From Polyangiaceae bacterium (GTDB lineage: Bacteria > Myxococcota_A > Polyangia > Polyangiales > Polyangiaceae), in assembly GCA_015075635.1 (NCBI GenBank), contig JABTUA010000001.1, positions 2,294,001 to 2,358,000 of the forward strand: a DNA stretch of 64,000 bases, given 5' to 3'. A model generated the notes under the pieces. It did no database searches. It was not told the origin of the DNA and was given only the letters and a program-made list of their open reading frames with translations. The position numbers and the translations under genes were made by a program. Below are positions 47,103 through 55,880 of this stretch, in pieces; the stretch's first letter is position 1, and each line of letters opens with the position of its first letter.

Positions 47103-47121
47103 GCGCGAGCGCGGCTCGCGC
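47103..47121. promoter_or_regulatory. Inverted repeat upstream of the acyl-CoA ligase
   Basis: GCGCGAG, five bases, CTCGCGC form a perfect 7-bp inverted repeat in the 129-base divergent region between the ligase and a lipoprotein gene. Its position suits an operator or a hairpin in the ligase 5' UTR. In GC-rich DNA such repeats can arise by chance. Confidence 0.3.
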
Positions 47122-47201
47122 AGAAATCGGCGCGCAACATAGGTAAGGGCCCGCACCCGGTCAATGACGACAGGAAACCGTGGTGGCATGCTCGAGGGGC
47201 C

Positions 47202-48230
47202 ATGAAAGCCGCGCCGGTCTGCCTCGCGTTCGGGGCCCTTTTTGCCTGTGCCCGGCCCGCGCCGCGGGACACCTCACCGCCGCCCCTGCCGCCAGAGCCT
47301 CGGCAAATGATGCCGGCCGAGCCGGCACCCCCGCCGCTCACCATCGTCGAGCCGACCACCCCGCCGGAGGTCGCGCCGGCCGCCGTGGCGGTCGCACCAG
47401 CGGCCGGCACGGCGACTCCGGCCTGTGGCTTCCCGAGCGGGCCGGCCACCACGCGGAGTGCCGGTGGCCTGGTCGTGCCGGCCGTCCCCGGAAAGAAACG
47501 CTTCGAGCTCGCGGGGCGCCTGCGCAGCCACGTCGACGGTGCGCTCTCGGCCCGCGCGCAGCGCACCTGGGTCGGGCCCCCGGTGCCGAGCTTCGTGCCG
47601 CTCGCGAACGGCACGCTCGAGCTGTTCCTGCTCGACCCGACGCCGAACGGCTACTTCGCGCTCTACCGCGATCCCTACGACGCCGGGAGCTGCAAGCTCA
47701 GCGGCTCGGCGAACTGCGACAGCGAGATCGCCGCCTTCGACTGCGCGGGCAAGCTGCTCTTCCGCGTCCCGCTCGCGCCCTACCTTTCGAAGAAGACCCA
47801 CCTCGAAGTGCAAGACGCGCGCTACTTCGCCGACGTGGTCTACTTCAACGAGGCGTGCCAGAGCTACTCGCGAGAGGCCGGCGGCAAGTGCTCGTCGCTG
47901 GTCGCGTTCGAGCCGTTTGCGCGCAAGGTGCTCTGGCGCACGCCGCCGCTCACCAGCAACAACCGCATCCTGGTCTACGAGAAGTACATCGTGGCCGGTT
48001 ACGGCTTCACGGCGGAGGCCGACTTCCTGTTCGTGGTCCGCCGCAGCGACGGCAAGATCATGCAGAGGGAGAGCGTCCCCTCCGCCCACGAAGATCTGAT
48101 CGACGGGCCCGGCTCCGTCGTGGCGCAGATGGAGCAGGGGAGGGGGCTGCTCTTCACCCGCGAAGGCTTCGACGGCCCGAGCCCGAGGCTGGTCTTGCAG
48201 GGGATGAGCGAGAAGCAGAAGCGGCCGTAG
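47202..48230 (+). CDS. Hypothetical lipoprotein
   Basis: 342 residues. Lipobox LFAC (Cys16) is followed by a Pro/Ala/Thr-rich linker (17-75). The remaining domain is beta-rich with a pattern suggesting strands of a propeller and six cysteines in the range 80-235. I do not recognise a family. The gene is divergent from the acyl-CoA ligase and followed by a solo arm of the dispersed hairpin family. Confidence 0.72.
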   Translation: MKAAPVCLAFGALFACARPAPRDTSPPPLPPEPRQMMPAEPAPPPLTIVEPTTPPEVAPAAVAVAPAAGTATPACGFPSGPATTRSAGGLVVPAVPGKKRFELAGRLRSHVDGALSARAQRTWVGPPVPSFVPLANGTLELFLLDPTPNGYFALYRDPYDAGSCKLSGSANCDSEIAAFDCAGKLLFRVPLAPYLSKKTHLEVQDARYFADVVYFNEACQSYSREAGGKCSSLVAFEPFARKVLWRTPPLTSNNRILVYEKYIVAGYGFTAEADFLFVVRRSDGKIMQRESVPSAHEDLIDGPGSVVAQMEQGRGLLFTREGFDGPSPRLVLQGMSEKQKRP

Positions 48231-48251
48231 CCGACTGAAAGCCCCGGGCGG

Positions 48252-48284
48252 CATTTACGCAACGACGCAACGACGCAACGATTT
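48252..48284. repeat. Dispersed hairpin element, solo arm (copy D)
   Basis: CATTTACGCAACGACGCAACGACGCAACGATTTT has three tandem CGCAACGA units with an ATTT flank, the same unit (CGCAACGA) and flank as in copies A, B and C. No matching reverse arm follows before the next gene at 48360. Confidence 0.55.
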
Positions 48285-48359
48285 TGACTTCGCGCCTTCC
48301 TGCTGCATCAGGGGGTCTGGCGCTGTCACCCGACCTGTCCGCGTAGTATCCTGGTTGGC

Positions 48360-49790
48360 GTGGGCGGTGGCTGGTTCTTCGCACGGGGTCTGCCGACGCC
48401 GGCTGGCGGTGGCTGGAAAAGGCGGGGTGGGCGACGGTACGCCGCGGCGAGCCTCGTGTGTGGGTTGGCCACGACGGCGTGTGGGCAGGTTGCACGCCAG
48501 GAGTCGCCCGAGCCAGTCATCCCTCCCGAGGGTTGGGTGCGAAGCTGGGGAGGCGAAGCGGAGACGACGGCTACCGCGCTTGCGGTCAGCGCCGAGCGCG
48601 TGTGGGTGGGCGGTCACTTCACGGGTACGACGGATTTCGATCCAGGCCCAGGCGCGTTCCAGATGGTTGGAGCCGACGCCTCCGAACCGACCGGGTACGT
48701 GTCATGGTTCTCGGTGGACGGAACCTGGCTGGGAGCTCGTGCCTCGTTCAGTCCTGCGAGCATCGTCGCCGAACCCGAAGGTGGGGCGTACCTGTTGGGA
48801 ATGGTGGGAACCACACTTGGCAACGGAGACGTCTATCTCCAGCGGGTGGACGCAGCTGGACAGGAGCAGTGGACCCACACTTGGGATTGGGCAGCGGTCT
48901 TGTTCAGCGGATACCTCACGGTGACTCCCGACGGCGGCGTCGTGGCCTCGTTCACCTACCACGTTCCCACCGACCTCGATCCAGGCCCGTCGGAATGGAT
49001 GGTCGATACCCAAGGAGGCGAGGACGTCGCACTCGTCGCGTTCTCGCCGAACGGTGACTTTCGGTGGGCATCGACCTTTGGAGGACCGGGAGATGATTAC
49101 GGCGGAGCGTCGGCACTCGCACCCGACGGCGGCTTGGTCGTCTCCGGCACGGTCGCGGATCCGAGCGCTCCCGGCAGCTTCGGTGCCAATCACGTCTGGC
49201 TCGAGCGACTCGACGCGAACGGGAAGCAGCTCTGGTCGCGGGAGTGGGGCGGAGACCACTTTGGCTCCGCCGGCGAGGTCGCGGTCGACGACAACGGGAC
49301 GATCTACCTGCTGGAGAGCTTCGCCATCGCAAACGGTGAGAGCGCGCCGGTCGATCTCGATCCGGGGCCCGGCGAGCACTCCGTCGCGGTCTACAACTCG
49401 GAGCTGTTCCTCTCCGGATTCGATGCCAACGCCGGCTTCCTTTGGGCTCAGCCGATCGATGCAGGGACGTTGTGGGCCGCGAGTGACTCGGTGACGACGG
49501 CCGGCTGGTGCGCCGCTGTAGGGGATCTCGACCCGGGACCCGCCCTGGAACCCTGCGTCGGGATGTTCGCCTCCAACATCGGTGCAGACGGTGACTACTT
49601 GGGTTCGGATCAACGTCCCGCAGACTACGGCAGCAAGTGGTACTACTCGGCGGTTCGACCGGGTGTTGCGAGGTCCCTGTTCGTGTCGGGGCAGTTCTTC
49701 GAGCCCGCGAAGCAGCCCAACCCTTTTGGTCCACCGTTCGACCCGATCGCGGGACAAGGCGCATTCTTGGGATTTGCACCTCTGTACTGA
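48360..49790 (+). CDS. Beta-propeller-type lipoprotein with DPGPG repeats
   Basis: 476 residues from GTG 48360. A long basic N-region precedes a hydrophobic stretch and lipobox TTAC (Cys41). The body shows repeated strands ending in D-x-D-P-G-P (DFDPGPG, DLDPGPS, DLDPGPG, DLDPGPA), four copies, as in SBBP-type beta-propeller repeats, interspersed with W-x-x-x-W/G-G-D strands. Codon choice here is less GC3-biased than in the flanking genes, which may reflect more recent acquisition. Function unknown; export to the outer surface is likely. Confidence 0.7.
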   Translation: MGGGWFFARGLPTPAGGGWKRRGGRRYAAASLVCGLATTACGQVARQESPEPVIPPEGWVRSWGGEAETTATALAVSAERVWVGGHFTGTTDFDPGPGAFQMVGADASEPTGYVSWFSVDGTWLGARASFSPASIVAEPEGGAYLLGMVGTTLGNGDVYLQRVDAAGQEQWTHTWDWAAVLFSGYLTVTPDGGVVASFTYHVPTDLDPGPSEWMVDTQGGEDVALVAFSPNGDFRWASTFGGPGDDYGGASALAPDGGLVVSGTVADPSAPGSFGANHVWLERLDANGKQLWSREWGGDHFGSAGEVAVDDNGTIYLLESFAIANGESAPVDLDPGPGEHSVAVYNSELFLSGFDANAGFLWAQPIDAGTLWAASDSVTTAGWCAAVGDLDPGPALEPCVGMFASNIGADGDYLGSDQRPADYGSKWYYSAVRPGVARSLFVSGQFFEPAKQPNPFGPPFDPIAGQGAFLGFAPLY

Positions 49791-49869
49791 CGCGAGCCGG
49801 GCGACCGGGCGGAAACAGCGGTCGGCAAGTGCGCGCCTGTCAGCCGGCGGCACCACCGCGAACAACCCT

Positions 49870-52590
49870 TCAAATCCGCTCGATCCAGATCGGCGCGGTC
49901 CAGGCCGCGCGATTCGCCTGGACCTCGAGCACCTCGACGTAGAAGAAGTGCTCGCCGGGCTGGGCGAGGCTCAAGTCGAAGCTCTGCCAGCCCCCGGACA
50001 CGCCGTTCTGCTCGCTCGCGAGCTCGACCTTGCCGCCCAGGGTGCCGTGGAAGAGGCGCAGGTTGAACGGGCCCGAGTAGTCCGGATCGGCGACGAAGAC
50101 CCGCGCGCCGAGGTTCGCGGCCGGCGTCTGGGTGCGCCCGCCCATGGGCACGCGATCGGCCACGAAGAAGCGCACGTTCAGGTTCTGATCCTCGCTCGCG
50201 TAGACCTCGCGCTGCTCGATGGCGTCGAAGAGCGTGTCGGCGCTCAAGCTCTCGGCCAGGACCACGGTGCGGCTGGTGTGGCCGAGCCCCCAGTTCGCGT
50301 AGTGGTTGTCGTGCGACGCCGTCGGCGCGATGCGGAAGCCGCGGGTCAGGAAGAAGTCGAAGTCGCCGAGGCGCGTGCGGCGAATGATGCTGCCGGGGTT
50401 CGAGAGGTCTTCCACCAAGCTGGGGTTCTCGGGCACCTCGCCGCCCAGATCGGTGCCGCGGCCCAGGGTCACCTCCATGCTGCGCACGTAGGGGGCGGCG
50501 CTCGCCCAGACCGCGGCCAGGGTCTTGTCCACGATGGCCGGGTCGGGGAGCGCCGTGCCCGCGATCCACGACGGGCGCACGTCCTTCAGCGGGGCGAAGT
50601 CGTCGATGCCGTAGTCGTTGAACTTGTTGCCGCGCTCGCTGGCCTTCGGGATGTCGGTGAGGGGGACGCCGAAGAGCATGTCCCAGTTGCCCTCCAGGCT
50701 GTCCTCGCTGGTCTTGAAGGTCTTGGGGTGGTTCAGCATCACCAGCGGGCGGTCGCCGGCGGCCTCGCGCTCGGGCAGGTACTTCCCGTAGAACTGATCG
50801 AAGCGGCCGCGCTCGGTCTTGGCGATGGCGGCGGAGCCGACCACGCCCACGTGGTTGCCCAGGCTGTTGGTGCTCCACTCCATGCCGGCCAGGGCGACGA
50901 AGCTCGGCGTGGTGGTGGCCAGGGCGGCCTCCCGGAGCGCGGCGAAGCCCGCCTCGCTCATGTTGGAGCCGTCGTTGCCGGCGCCGTCGTCGTGGCAATG
51001 GGGCGAGAGCGCCTGGAAGTCGAGCTGGCCCGCGTCGCGGGAGTACTCGAACGCGTCGCGCGCCGCCGCGCCCACGTCGCTCGGCACGCTGACCGGGACG
51101 ACCTGGCCGCTCGAGTCCTTCTTCTCCGCCTTGCCGTCATCGAGCAAGACGCCGTTCTGCTCCGCGTGGAAGTGCGCGTGCAGGTTGCCGAAGTAGGCGT
51201 GGCTCTGCTCGACGTGCTGCTCTGCGGCGTTCCGGCCCGAGTCGAGGGACTCCGCGGTCAAGGACCAGGTCCAGAGCCGGTGGTAGAGCTCGCGCATGCG
51301 CTCCATCACCCGGGGGTGATCGACCACCACGTAGTTCTCGAAGTTGTTGAAGAACGCGCTGCCCGACCAGTTGCCGGAGCCGTCCACCATCTGGCGGCCG
51401 TCGATGATCACCAGCTTGTGGTGCAAGAGCTGGTAGGCCGCCTCGTTGACGCGCTTGTAGCGCACGCGACCGCCGGCGGCGGCGAGCTCGTTCCAGACCG
51501 TCCCGGTGTGGGCGGCGCGCTCCGGGGCGTTGAGCAGCACCCGCACGCGCACGCCGCGCTGGGCGGCGTTGCGGAGCTCCTTCACCAGATCGGTGAAGGT
51601 CAGGTGGTGCATGATCACGTCCACGCTCTTCTTCGCGCCCTTGATGCGCTCCTTCAAGAGCTTCACCGGCGCGGTGGAGGGCGTGAACGCGACGGCCGGG
51701 TTCGAGCAGGCGCCGGCGGCGGCGTGGTCGCTGTCCCAGATCGCGGAAAAGTGGCAGGAAAAACCCTGGATCAGCGGGTGGTCCGCGCTGCCGCGCAGCA
51801 GGATGGCGTTCTCTTCGTTGATGGTGGTGCCGGTGGACGAGTAGTTGTTGCTGCCGTTCAGCAGCGTCTTGCCGTCCACGAGCAAGAACTTGGCGTGCAG
51901 GATCCCGGCGCCCTCCGGGCCGCTCGGCTTGCCGGCGACGAAGCGCACGTCGATGCCTTGGCCGGCCAGAGCGGTGGCCTTCGAGTCGGGCACGTTCTGA
52001 GCCGAGTCGATGGCCAGGCGGACCTTCACGCCGCGGCCGTGCGCGCGCAGGAGCGCGTCGGCGATCTCGGACACGCTGAAGGTGAACTGCGAGACGTCCA
52101 CCGACTTGGTCGCGCCGTCGATCAGCGCGACGGTCTTCGCGACCATGGGTGAGCGGGCCTTGAGCACGGCCTTGTCCTGGTCCGTGCAGGTGTCGCAGTA
52201 GGGCTCGGTCAGGATCAGCTCGACGTCGTCGCCGGCGCCGGCGCCGGGGCCCAGGCAGCCTTGCTTCGCGCTGCCCTTCCAGATCAAGCCCTCGGACTCG
52301 GGGGTGTCGCCGCAGGCCTCGGGATCCGGTCCGCAATCGGGATCGGGGTCTTTACAGTAGCCGTAGGGATCGTCGCAGAAGTCGTTCGCGTCGTCGTACC
52401 AGCCGTTGACCGCGCACGGATCGGGCGCGTCGGCCTTGCCCGCGGGGTAGGGCGGCACGCAGCTCGCGCGCGACTCCGGCGCGCCGCAGGCGTCGCCAGC
52501 GTCGCTCGCGGTCTCGGTGGCGCAGCCGGGGAGCTGCAGAGACGCGAAGGTCAGGAGAAGTGCCGCGAACCCGAGTCCCAGGTGCCTCAT
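49870..52590 (-). CDS. Lipoprotein fusion of phospholipase D-like and PHP-type phosphoesterase domains
   Basis: 906 residues. Lipobox LPGC (Cys23), then a cysteine-rich acidic segment (34-137) with D-x-D-x-D motifs. Two HKD motifs follow: H-A-K-x4-D (His232, Lys234, Asp239; HAKFLLVDG) and HHKLVIIDG (His390, Lys392, Asp397), forming a full PLD active site. The C-terminal part (about 465-770) has PHP/CehA-like metal motifs: YFGNLHAHFHAEQNG, ALSPHCHDDG, AGMEWSTNSLGNHVG, LNHPKTF and SHDNHYANWG. A beta domain ends the protein. It probably cleaves phosphodiesters at the cell surface; the fusion of two phosphoesterase types is unusual. Confidence 0.82.
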   Translation of the reverse strand: MRHLGLGFAALLLTFASLQLPGCATETASDAGDACGAPESRASCVPPYPAGKADAPDPCAVNGWYDDANDFCDDPYGYCKDPDPDCGPDPEACGDTPESEGLIWKGSAKQGCLGPGAGAGDDVELILTEPYCDTCTDQDKAVLKARSPMVAKTVALIDGATKSVDVSQFTFSVSEIADALLRAHGRGVKVRLAIDSAQNVPDSKATALAGQGIDVRFVAGKPSGPEGAGILHAKFLLVDGKTLLNGSNNYSSTGTTINEENAILLRGSADHPLIQGFSCHFSAIWDSDHAAAGACSNPAVAFTPSTAPVKLLKERIKGAKKSVDVIMHHLTFTDLVKELRNAAQRGVRVRVLLNAPERAAHTGTVWNELAAAGGRVRYKRVNEAAYQLLHHKLVIIDGRQMVDGSGNWSGSAFFNNFENYVVVDHPRVMERMRELYHRLWTWSLTAESLDSGRNAAEQHVEQSHAYFGNLHAHFHAEQNGVLLDDGKAEKKDSSGQVVPVSVPSDVGAAARDAFEYSRDAGQLDFQALSPHCHDDGAGNDGSNMSEAGFAALREAALATTTPSFVALAGMEWSTNSLGNHVGVVGSAAIAKTERGRFDQFYGKYLPEREAAGDRPLVMLNHPKTFKTSEDSLEGNWDMLFGVPLTDIPKASERGNKFNDYGIDDFAPLKDVRPSWIAGTALPDPAIVDKTLAAVWASAAPYVRSMEVTLGRGTDLGGEVPENPSLVEDLSNPGSIIRRTRLGDFDFFLTRGFRIAPTASHDNHYANWGLGHTSRTVVLAESLSADTLFDAIEQREVYASEDQNLNVRFFVADRVPMGGRTQTPAANLGARVFVADPDYSGPFNLRLFHGTLGGKVELASEQNGVSGGWQSFDLSLAQPGEHFFYVEVLEVQANRAAWTAPIWIERI

Positions 52591-52598
52591 ACGACAGT

Positions 52599-52627
52599 AG
52601 CCTACATGCTCTTACATAAGCCCACAA
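52599..52627 (-). promoter_or_regulatory. Possible sigma-70-type promoter of the PLD-PHP gene
   Basis: On the minus strand TTGTGG, a 17-base spacer, then TAGGCT lies directly before the ATG at 52590, leaving a very short or absent 5' leader. The surrounding 40 bases are AT-rich for this genome. Neither box is a full consensus match. Confidence 0.35.
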
Positions 52628-52696
52628 GGTGGAATTGTTCCTGTCATTTCGAGGGCATCGAGCGGCCGGCCGGAGAAATGCTAGCTTCCGCCGCCC

Positions 52697-54148
52697 GTGC
52701 GGAGCTTCGCCCTCGTCACCTTCGGCTGCCAGATGAACGAGCACGACTCGGTGCGCATGGCCGAGGTGCTGAAGAAGGCGGGGCTCGTCGAGGCAGCGAG
52801 CGCGGAGCAGGCCGACGTGGTCCTGGTGAACACGTGCAGCGTGCGCGAGAAGGCCGAGCACAAGCTCAGGAGCGAGGTGGGCCGGCTGGTCCAGTGGAAG
52901 CGCGAGCGCCCGGGGCTGGTGGTGGGCGTGGCCGGCTGCGTGGCGCAGCAGGAGGGGGAGAAGCTGCTCGCTCGCGTTCCGGAGCTCGATCTGGTGTTCG
53001 GCCCGGACAACATCCCGGAGCTGCCGGGGCTGCTCGCCGAGCTCGAGGCCGGCGCGCCGCCGCGCGTGCGCACCGTGCACGATCTCGACGAGCCGCACTT
53101 CCTCCGCGCCGACGCCGAGAAGGGGCAGGTGGGGGCCGCGGCTCACGTGACGGTGATGAAGGGCTGCAACGAACGCTGCTCGTTCTGCATCGTGCCGCAC
53201 ACCCGGGGCCCGGAGCGCTACCGCCCGAGCCACGAGATCGTGGACGAGGTCGCTCGCCTCGTGGACGCTGGCGTGCGCGAGGTGATGCTGCTCGGACAGA
53301 CCGTGAACAGCTACCGCGATCCCGCGCGCGCCCTCGGGCCCGCGCCCGGCTCGGGCGAGCTTCCCTGGACGCACACCCACCCGACCACGGCGCGTGAAGA
53401 CGAGAGCGAGTTCGCTTCGCTGGTGCGCGAGATCGCGCGGCAGGTGCCCGGGCTCCGGCGCCTGCGCTACGCGAGCCCCCACCCGCGGCACCTGACGATG
53501 AGCCTGATCCGGGCGCATCAGGAGCTTTCCTGCCTGGTCCGGCACGTCCACCTGCCGGTGCAGAGCGGCAGCGATCGCGTGCTCCGGCGCATGATCCGCC
53601 GCTATTCGCTGGGCGAGTACCGCGAGCGGGTCGCCGCGCTCCGGGCGGCGGTGCCCGGCGTGACGCTCTCGACGGACGTGATCGTGGGTTTTCCCGGCGA
53701 GAGCCGCGAGGACTTCGAGGGCACCCTCGAGCTGGTGCGCGAGATGGGCTTCGTGGGCCTGTTCGGCTTCAAGTACTCGGAGCGGCCGTTCACGCCCGCC
53801 GAGAAGCTCGACGACGACGTCTCGGAAGAGGAGAAGAGCGCGCGCCTGGCGGAGCTGTTCGAGCTGTCGGAGTCCATCCGGCGCCGACACCTGGAGTCGC
53901 TGGTCGGCTCGACTCGAGAGGTGCTCGCGGTGGGCCCGGGCAAGACCGGCTACACCGGTCGCACCGAGGCCAACGAGATCGTCCACTTCGGCTGCCAGGA
54001 CAATCCCAGCGGGCAGCTCCTGGGCCTGCGCATCGTGCGCGCCTTCAAGAACTCCCTCGCGGGCGAGCTCCTCGACGCCGCGCGGGCCGCCCCGCTCCGC
54101 CCCCTCGGGCCCAAACCCGAAAAACGCCTGCTCCCGGTGGTGACCTGA
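52697..54148 (+). CDS. miaB: tRNA-2-methylthio-N6-dimethylallyladenosine synthase
   Basis: 483 residues from GTG 52697. The UPF0004 domain has its three cluster cysteines (Cys11, Cys47, Cys81) and the radical-SAM domain has CNERCSFC (Cys157, Cys161, Cys164). A C-terminal TRAM domain follows (about 405-465; GYTGRTEANEIVHF). MiaB adds the methylthio group to i6A37 of tRNAs reading UNN codons. HVHLPVQSGSDRVLRRM is typical of the family. It differs from RimO and MtaB by its start and TRAM sequence. The stop overlaps the start of the next gene (TGATG). Confidence 0.93.
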   Translation: MRSFALVTFGCQMNEHDSVRMAEVLKKAGLVEAASAEQADVVLVNTCSVREKAEHKLRSEVGRLVQWKRERPGLVVGVAGCVAQQEGEKLLARVPELDLVFGPDNIPELPGLLAELEAGAPPRVRTVHDLDEPHFLRADAEKGQVGAAAHVTVMKGCNERCSFCIVPHTRGPERYRPSHEIVDEVARLVDAGVREVMLLGQTVNSYRDPARALGPAPGSGELPWTHTHPTTAREDESEFASLVREIARQVPGLRRLRYASPHPRHLTMSLIRAHQELSCLVRHVHLPVQSGSDRVLRRMIRRYSLGEYRERVAALRAAVPGVTLSTDVIVGFPGESREDFEGTLELVREMGFVGLFGFKYSERPFTPAEKLDDDVSEEEKSARLAELFELSESIRRRHLESLVGSTREVLAVGPGKTGYTGRTEANEIVHFGCQDNPSGQLLGLRIVRAFKNSLAGELLDAARAAPLRPLGPKPEKRLLPVVT

Positions 54149-54672
54149 TGGCCCTGGTTCGCGCATACAAAGACCTCACGCCGCGCATCGCGGAGAGCTG
54201 CTTTCTGGCCGACAACTGCGTCGTCATCGGCGAGGTCGAGCTCGGCGACGAGGTGAACGTCTGGTACGGCGCGGTGCTGCGCGGCGACTGCGGGCGCATC
54301 GTGATCGGCGCCCGCACCAACGTGCAGGATCTGACCATGATCCACATGACCACGGGCATCAGCCACACCGAGATCGGGCAGGACGTCACGGTGGGCCACA
54401 ACGTGGTGATCCACGGCGCGCGCATCGGCGACCGAGTGCTGGTGGGGATGGGCAGCGTGATCCTGGACAACGTCGAGATCGGGGACGACTGCCTGATCGC
54501 GGCCGGCAGCGTGGTGCCGCCGCGCATGAAGATCCCGGCCCGGAGCCTGGTGCGCGGGGCGCCGGCGAAGGTGATCCGCGAGGTGAACGCCGACGAGGCG
54601 CTGCTCGGGATCAACGGCGCGGTGAGCTACCTCGGGCTCGCCCGCGAGCACCGCCGCTTGCAGCAGCCGTAG
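54148..54672 (+). CDS. Gamma-carbonic-anhydrase-family (left-handed beta-helix) protein
   Basis: 174 residues, ATG overlapping the miaB stop. Hexapeptide repeats of a left-handed beta-helix are clear (VVIGEVELGDEVNVWYGAVL, GDDCLIAAGSVV). The zinc histidines of the gamma-CA/PaaY/YrdA group are present in MIHMTTG and VGHNVVIHG. NVWYGAVLRGD is a family hallmark. Whether it is an active carbonic anhydrase or a binding protein cannot be read from sequence. Ends before dispersed hairpin copy B. Confidence 0.85.
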   Translation: MALVRAYKDLTPRIAESCFLADNCVVIGEVELGDEVNVWYGAVLRGDCGRIVIGARTNVQDLTMIHMTTGISHTEIGQDVTVGHNVVIHGARIGDRVLVGMGSVILDNVEIGDDCLIAAGSVVPPRMKIPARSLVRGAPAKVIREVNADEALLGINGAVSYLGLAREHRRLQQP

Positions 54673-54680
54673 CGCCGGAA

Positions 54681-54870
54681 GAGTTGCGCCACGACGCCAC
54701 GACGCCACGACGCCACGAAGGAGAAGAAGAAGCAGAAGATCTTCGTCTTCTCTTCTGACCCGAAGGCTCTGCCGCTCGGGCGCTCGCGGAGGGCGAACGT
54801 GCCTCGGGTCCGAGAGAAGAACTGAAATTTCTGTCGTGGCGTCGCTGCGTCGCTGCGTCGTGGCGCAAAT
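54681..54870. repeat. Dispersed hairpin element, copy B
   Basis: Left arm: GAGTTGCGCCACGACGCCAC continuing with further CGCCACGA units (54681-54719). Right arm: GTCGTGGCGTCGCTGCGTCG to GTGGCGCAAAT (54832-54870), its reverse complement with few changes. The interior holds a GAAATTTC box (54824-54831 region), purine/pyrimidine tracts and CCTCGGGTCCGAG. Read in reverse it aligns along most of its length with copy C. It fills the gap between two convergent genes. Confidence 0.8.
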
Positions 54871-54873
54871 TCC

Positions 54874-55878
54874 TCAGCCGCAGTAGTCGCCGTAGGGGCC
54901 AGCCTTGCAGGTCAGGCCGAAGCTCGTGCAGTCCAGCGTCTTGGGCTGGCCCGCCAGGCACACGGGGAGCTGGTTGCCGCTGCACTTGTCGAGGTTCGGA
55001 TCGCCATGCTTGCACTTTGGTCCAGCCAACACGCAGTGCGGAGCGGGAGCGCTCTCGCAGGTCCCGCCCAGTGCTAGACAGTCGTACTCGGAGAAGAACC
55101 CGCCCGAGCAGGTGCGCAGCCGGTTCGAGATGCACTGCACGTCGTCGGTCGAGCAAAATGGCGTGAGGCCGTTCAGGATGCAGTCCTGGACGTTGGCGCT
55201 CTGGTCGTTGCCGCAGGTCGCGCCCCAGAACGAGCAGTCCTCGCCGTAAACGAAGTTGCTGACCGCGCCGCAGTACTGCACGACGCTGCCCGAGCAGGTG
55301 GTCTGGGTCGCGGTGCAGCTCTGGGCGACCGCGCAGCGCGGCACGCCGGTCGGATCGACGAGGCAGGTCGAGCCCGGGTAGAAGTAGGGGTGATCGCAGT
55401 GCACGATCTGGTTGTACTGGCAGTTGTAGACGGATTTACCGTCCGGCGAGCAGGCGCCGGTCGCGGTGCCGCCGTCGGTGGTGCCGCCGTCGAACCCCTG
55501 GCAGCGCGGGTCGCTCGGCTGGACGGACTCGTAGGGGAAGCAGCCCGCGGCGGTCGCGCAGCTGGTCGCCTTCGCGGCGCAGCTCAGGCTCTGGGCCTGC
55601 TGCGCCACCCCAGGGCGGCCCGGCGGCAGCGGCCCCGTGAGCCGATCGACGCAGATGGGGAACGCGACGTCCTGGAGCGGGATCAGCAGCGAGAAGACGA
55701 TCGAGTCACCGAGCTTGGGGCAGATCTGGAGCTGGGAGCAGAGCTTCACCGCTTCGCCGAGCGACAAATACCCCGACCCGCTCGGGCCGCCGTCGGCCGC
55801 CTGCTTGCCCGTGAAGCCGTCGAGGGACGGACAGCCGGCGAGCAAGAGCGCCGGCAGAGCCCAGAGCGCGCGCTTCAT
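54874..55878 (-). CDS. Cysteine-rich hypothetical lipoprotein
   Basis: 334 residues from ATG 55878 with lipobox LAGC (Cys16). More than 30 cysteines, many in repeats of the type C-S-G-x(7-9)-C-x(5-9)-C (for example LRTCSGGFFSEYDCLALGGTC and KCSGNQLPVCLAGQPKTLDC), suggest several small disulfide modules. Such repeats are common in Polyangiales surface lipoproteins. It starts 2 bases after the stop of the PEGA-like gene, so it is the third gene of the kinase operon. Function unknown. Confidence 0.75.
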   Translation of the reverse strand: MKRALWALPALLLAGCPSLDGFTGKQAADGGPSGSGYLSLGEAVKLCSQLQICPKLGDSIVFSLLIPLQDVAFPICVDRLTGPLPPGRPGVAQQAQSLSCAAKATSCATAAGCFPYESVQPSDPRCQGFDGGTTDGGTATGACSPDGKSVYNCQYNQIVHCDHPYFYPGSTCLVDPTGVPRCAVAQSCTATQTTCSGSVVQYCGAVSNFVYGEDCSFWGATCGNDQSANVQDCILNGLTPFCSTDDVQCISNRLRTCSGGFFSEYDCLALGGTCESAPAPHCVLAGPKCKHGDPNLDKCSGNQLPVCLAGQPKTLDCTSFGLTCKAGPYGDYCG

Positions 55879-55880
55879 CT

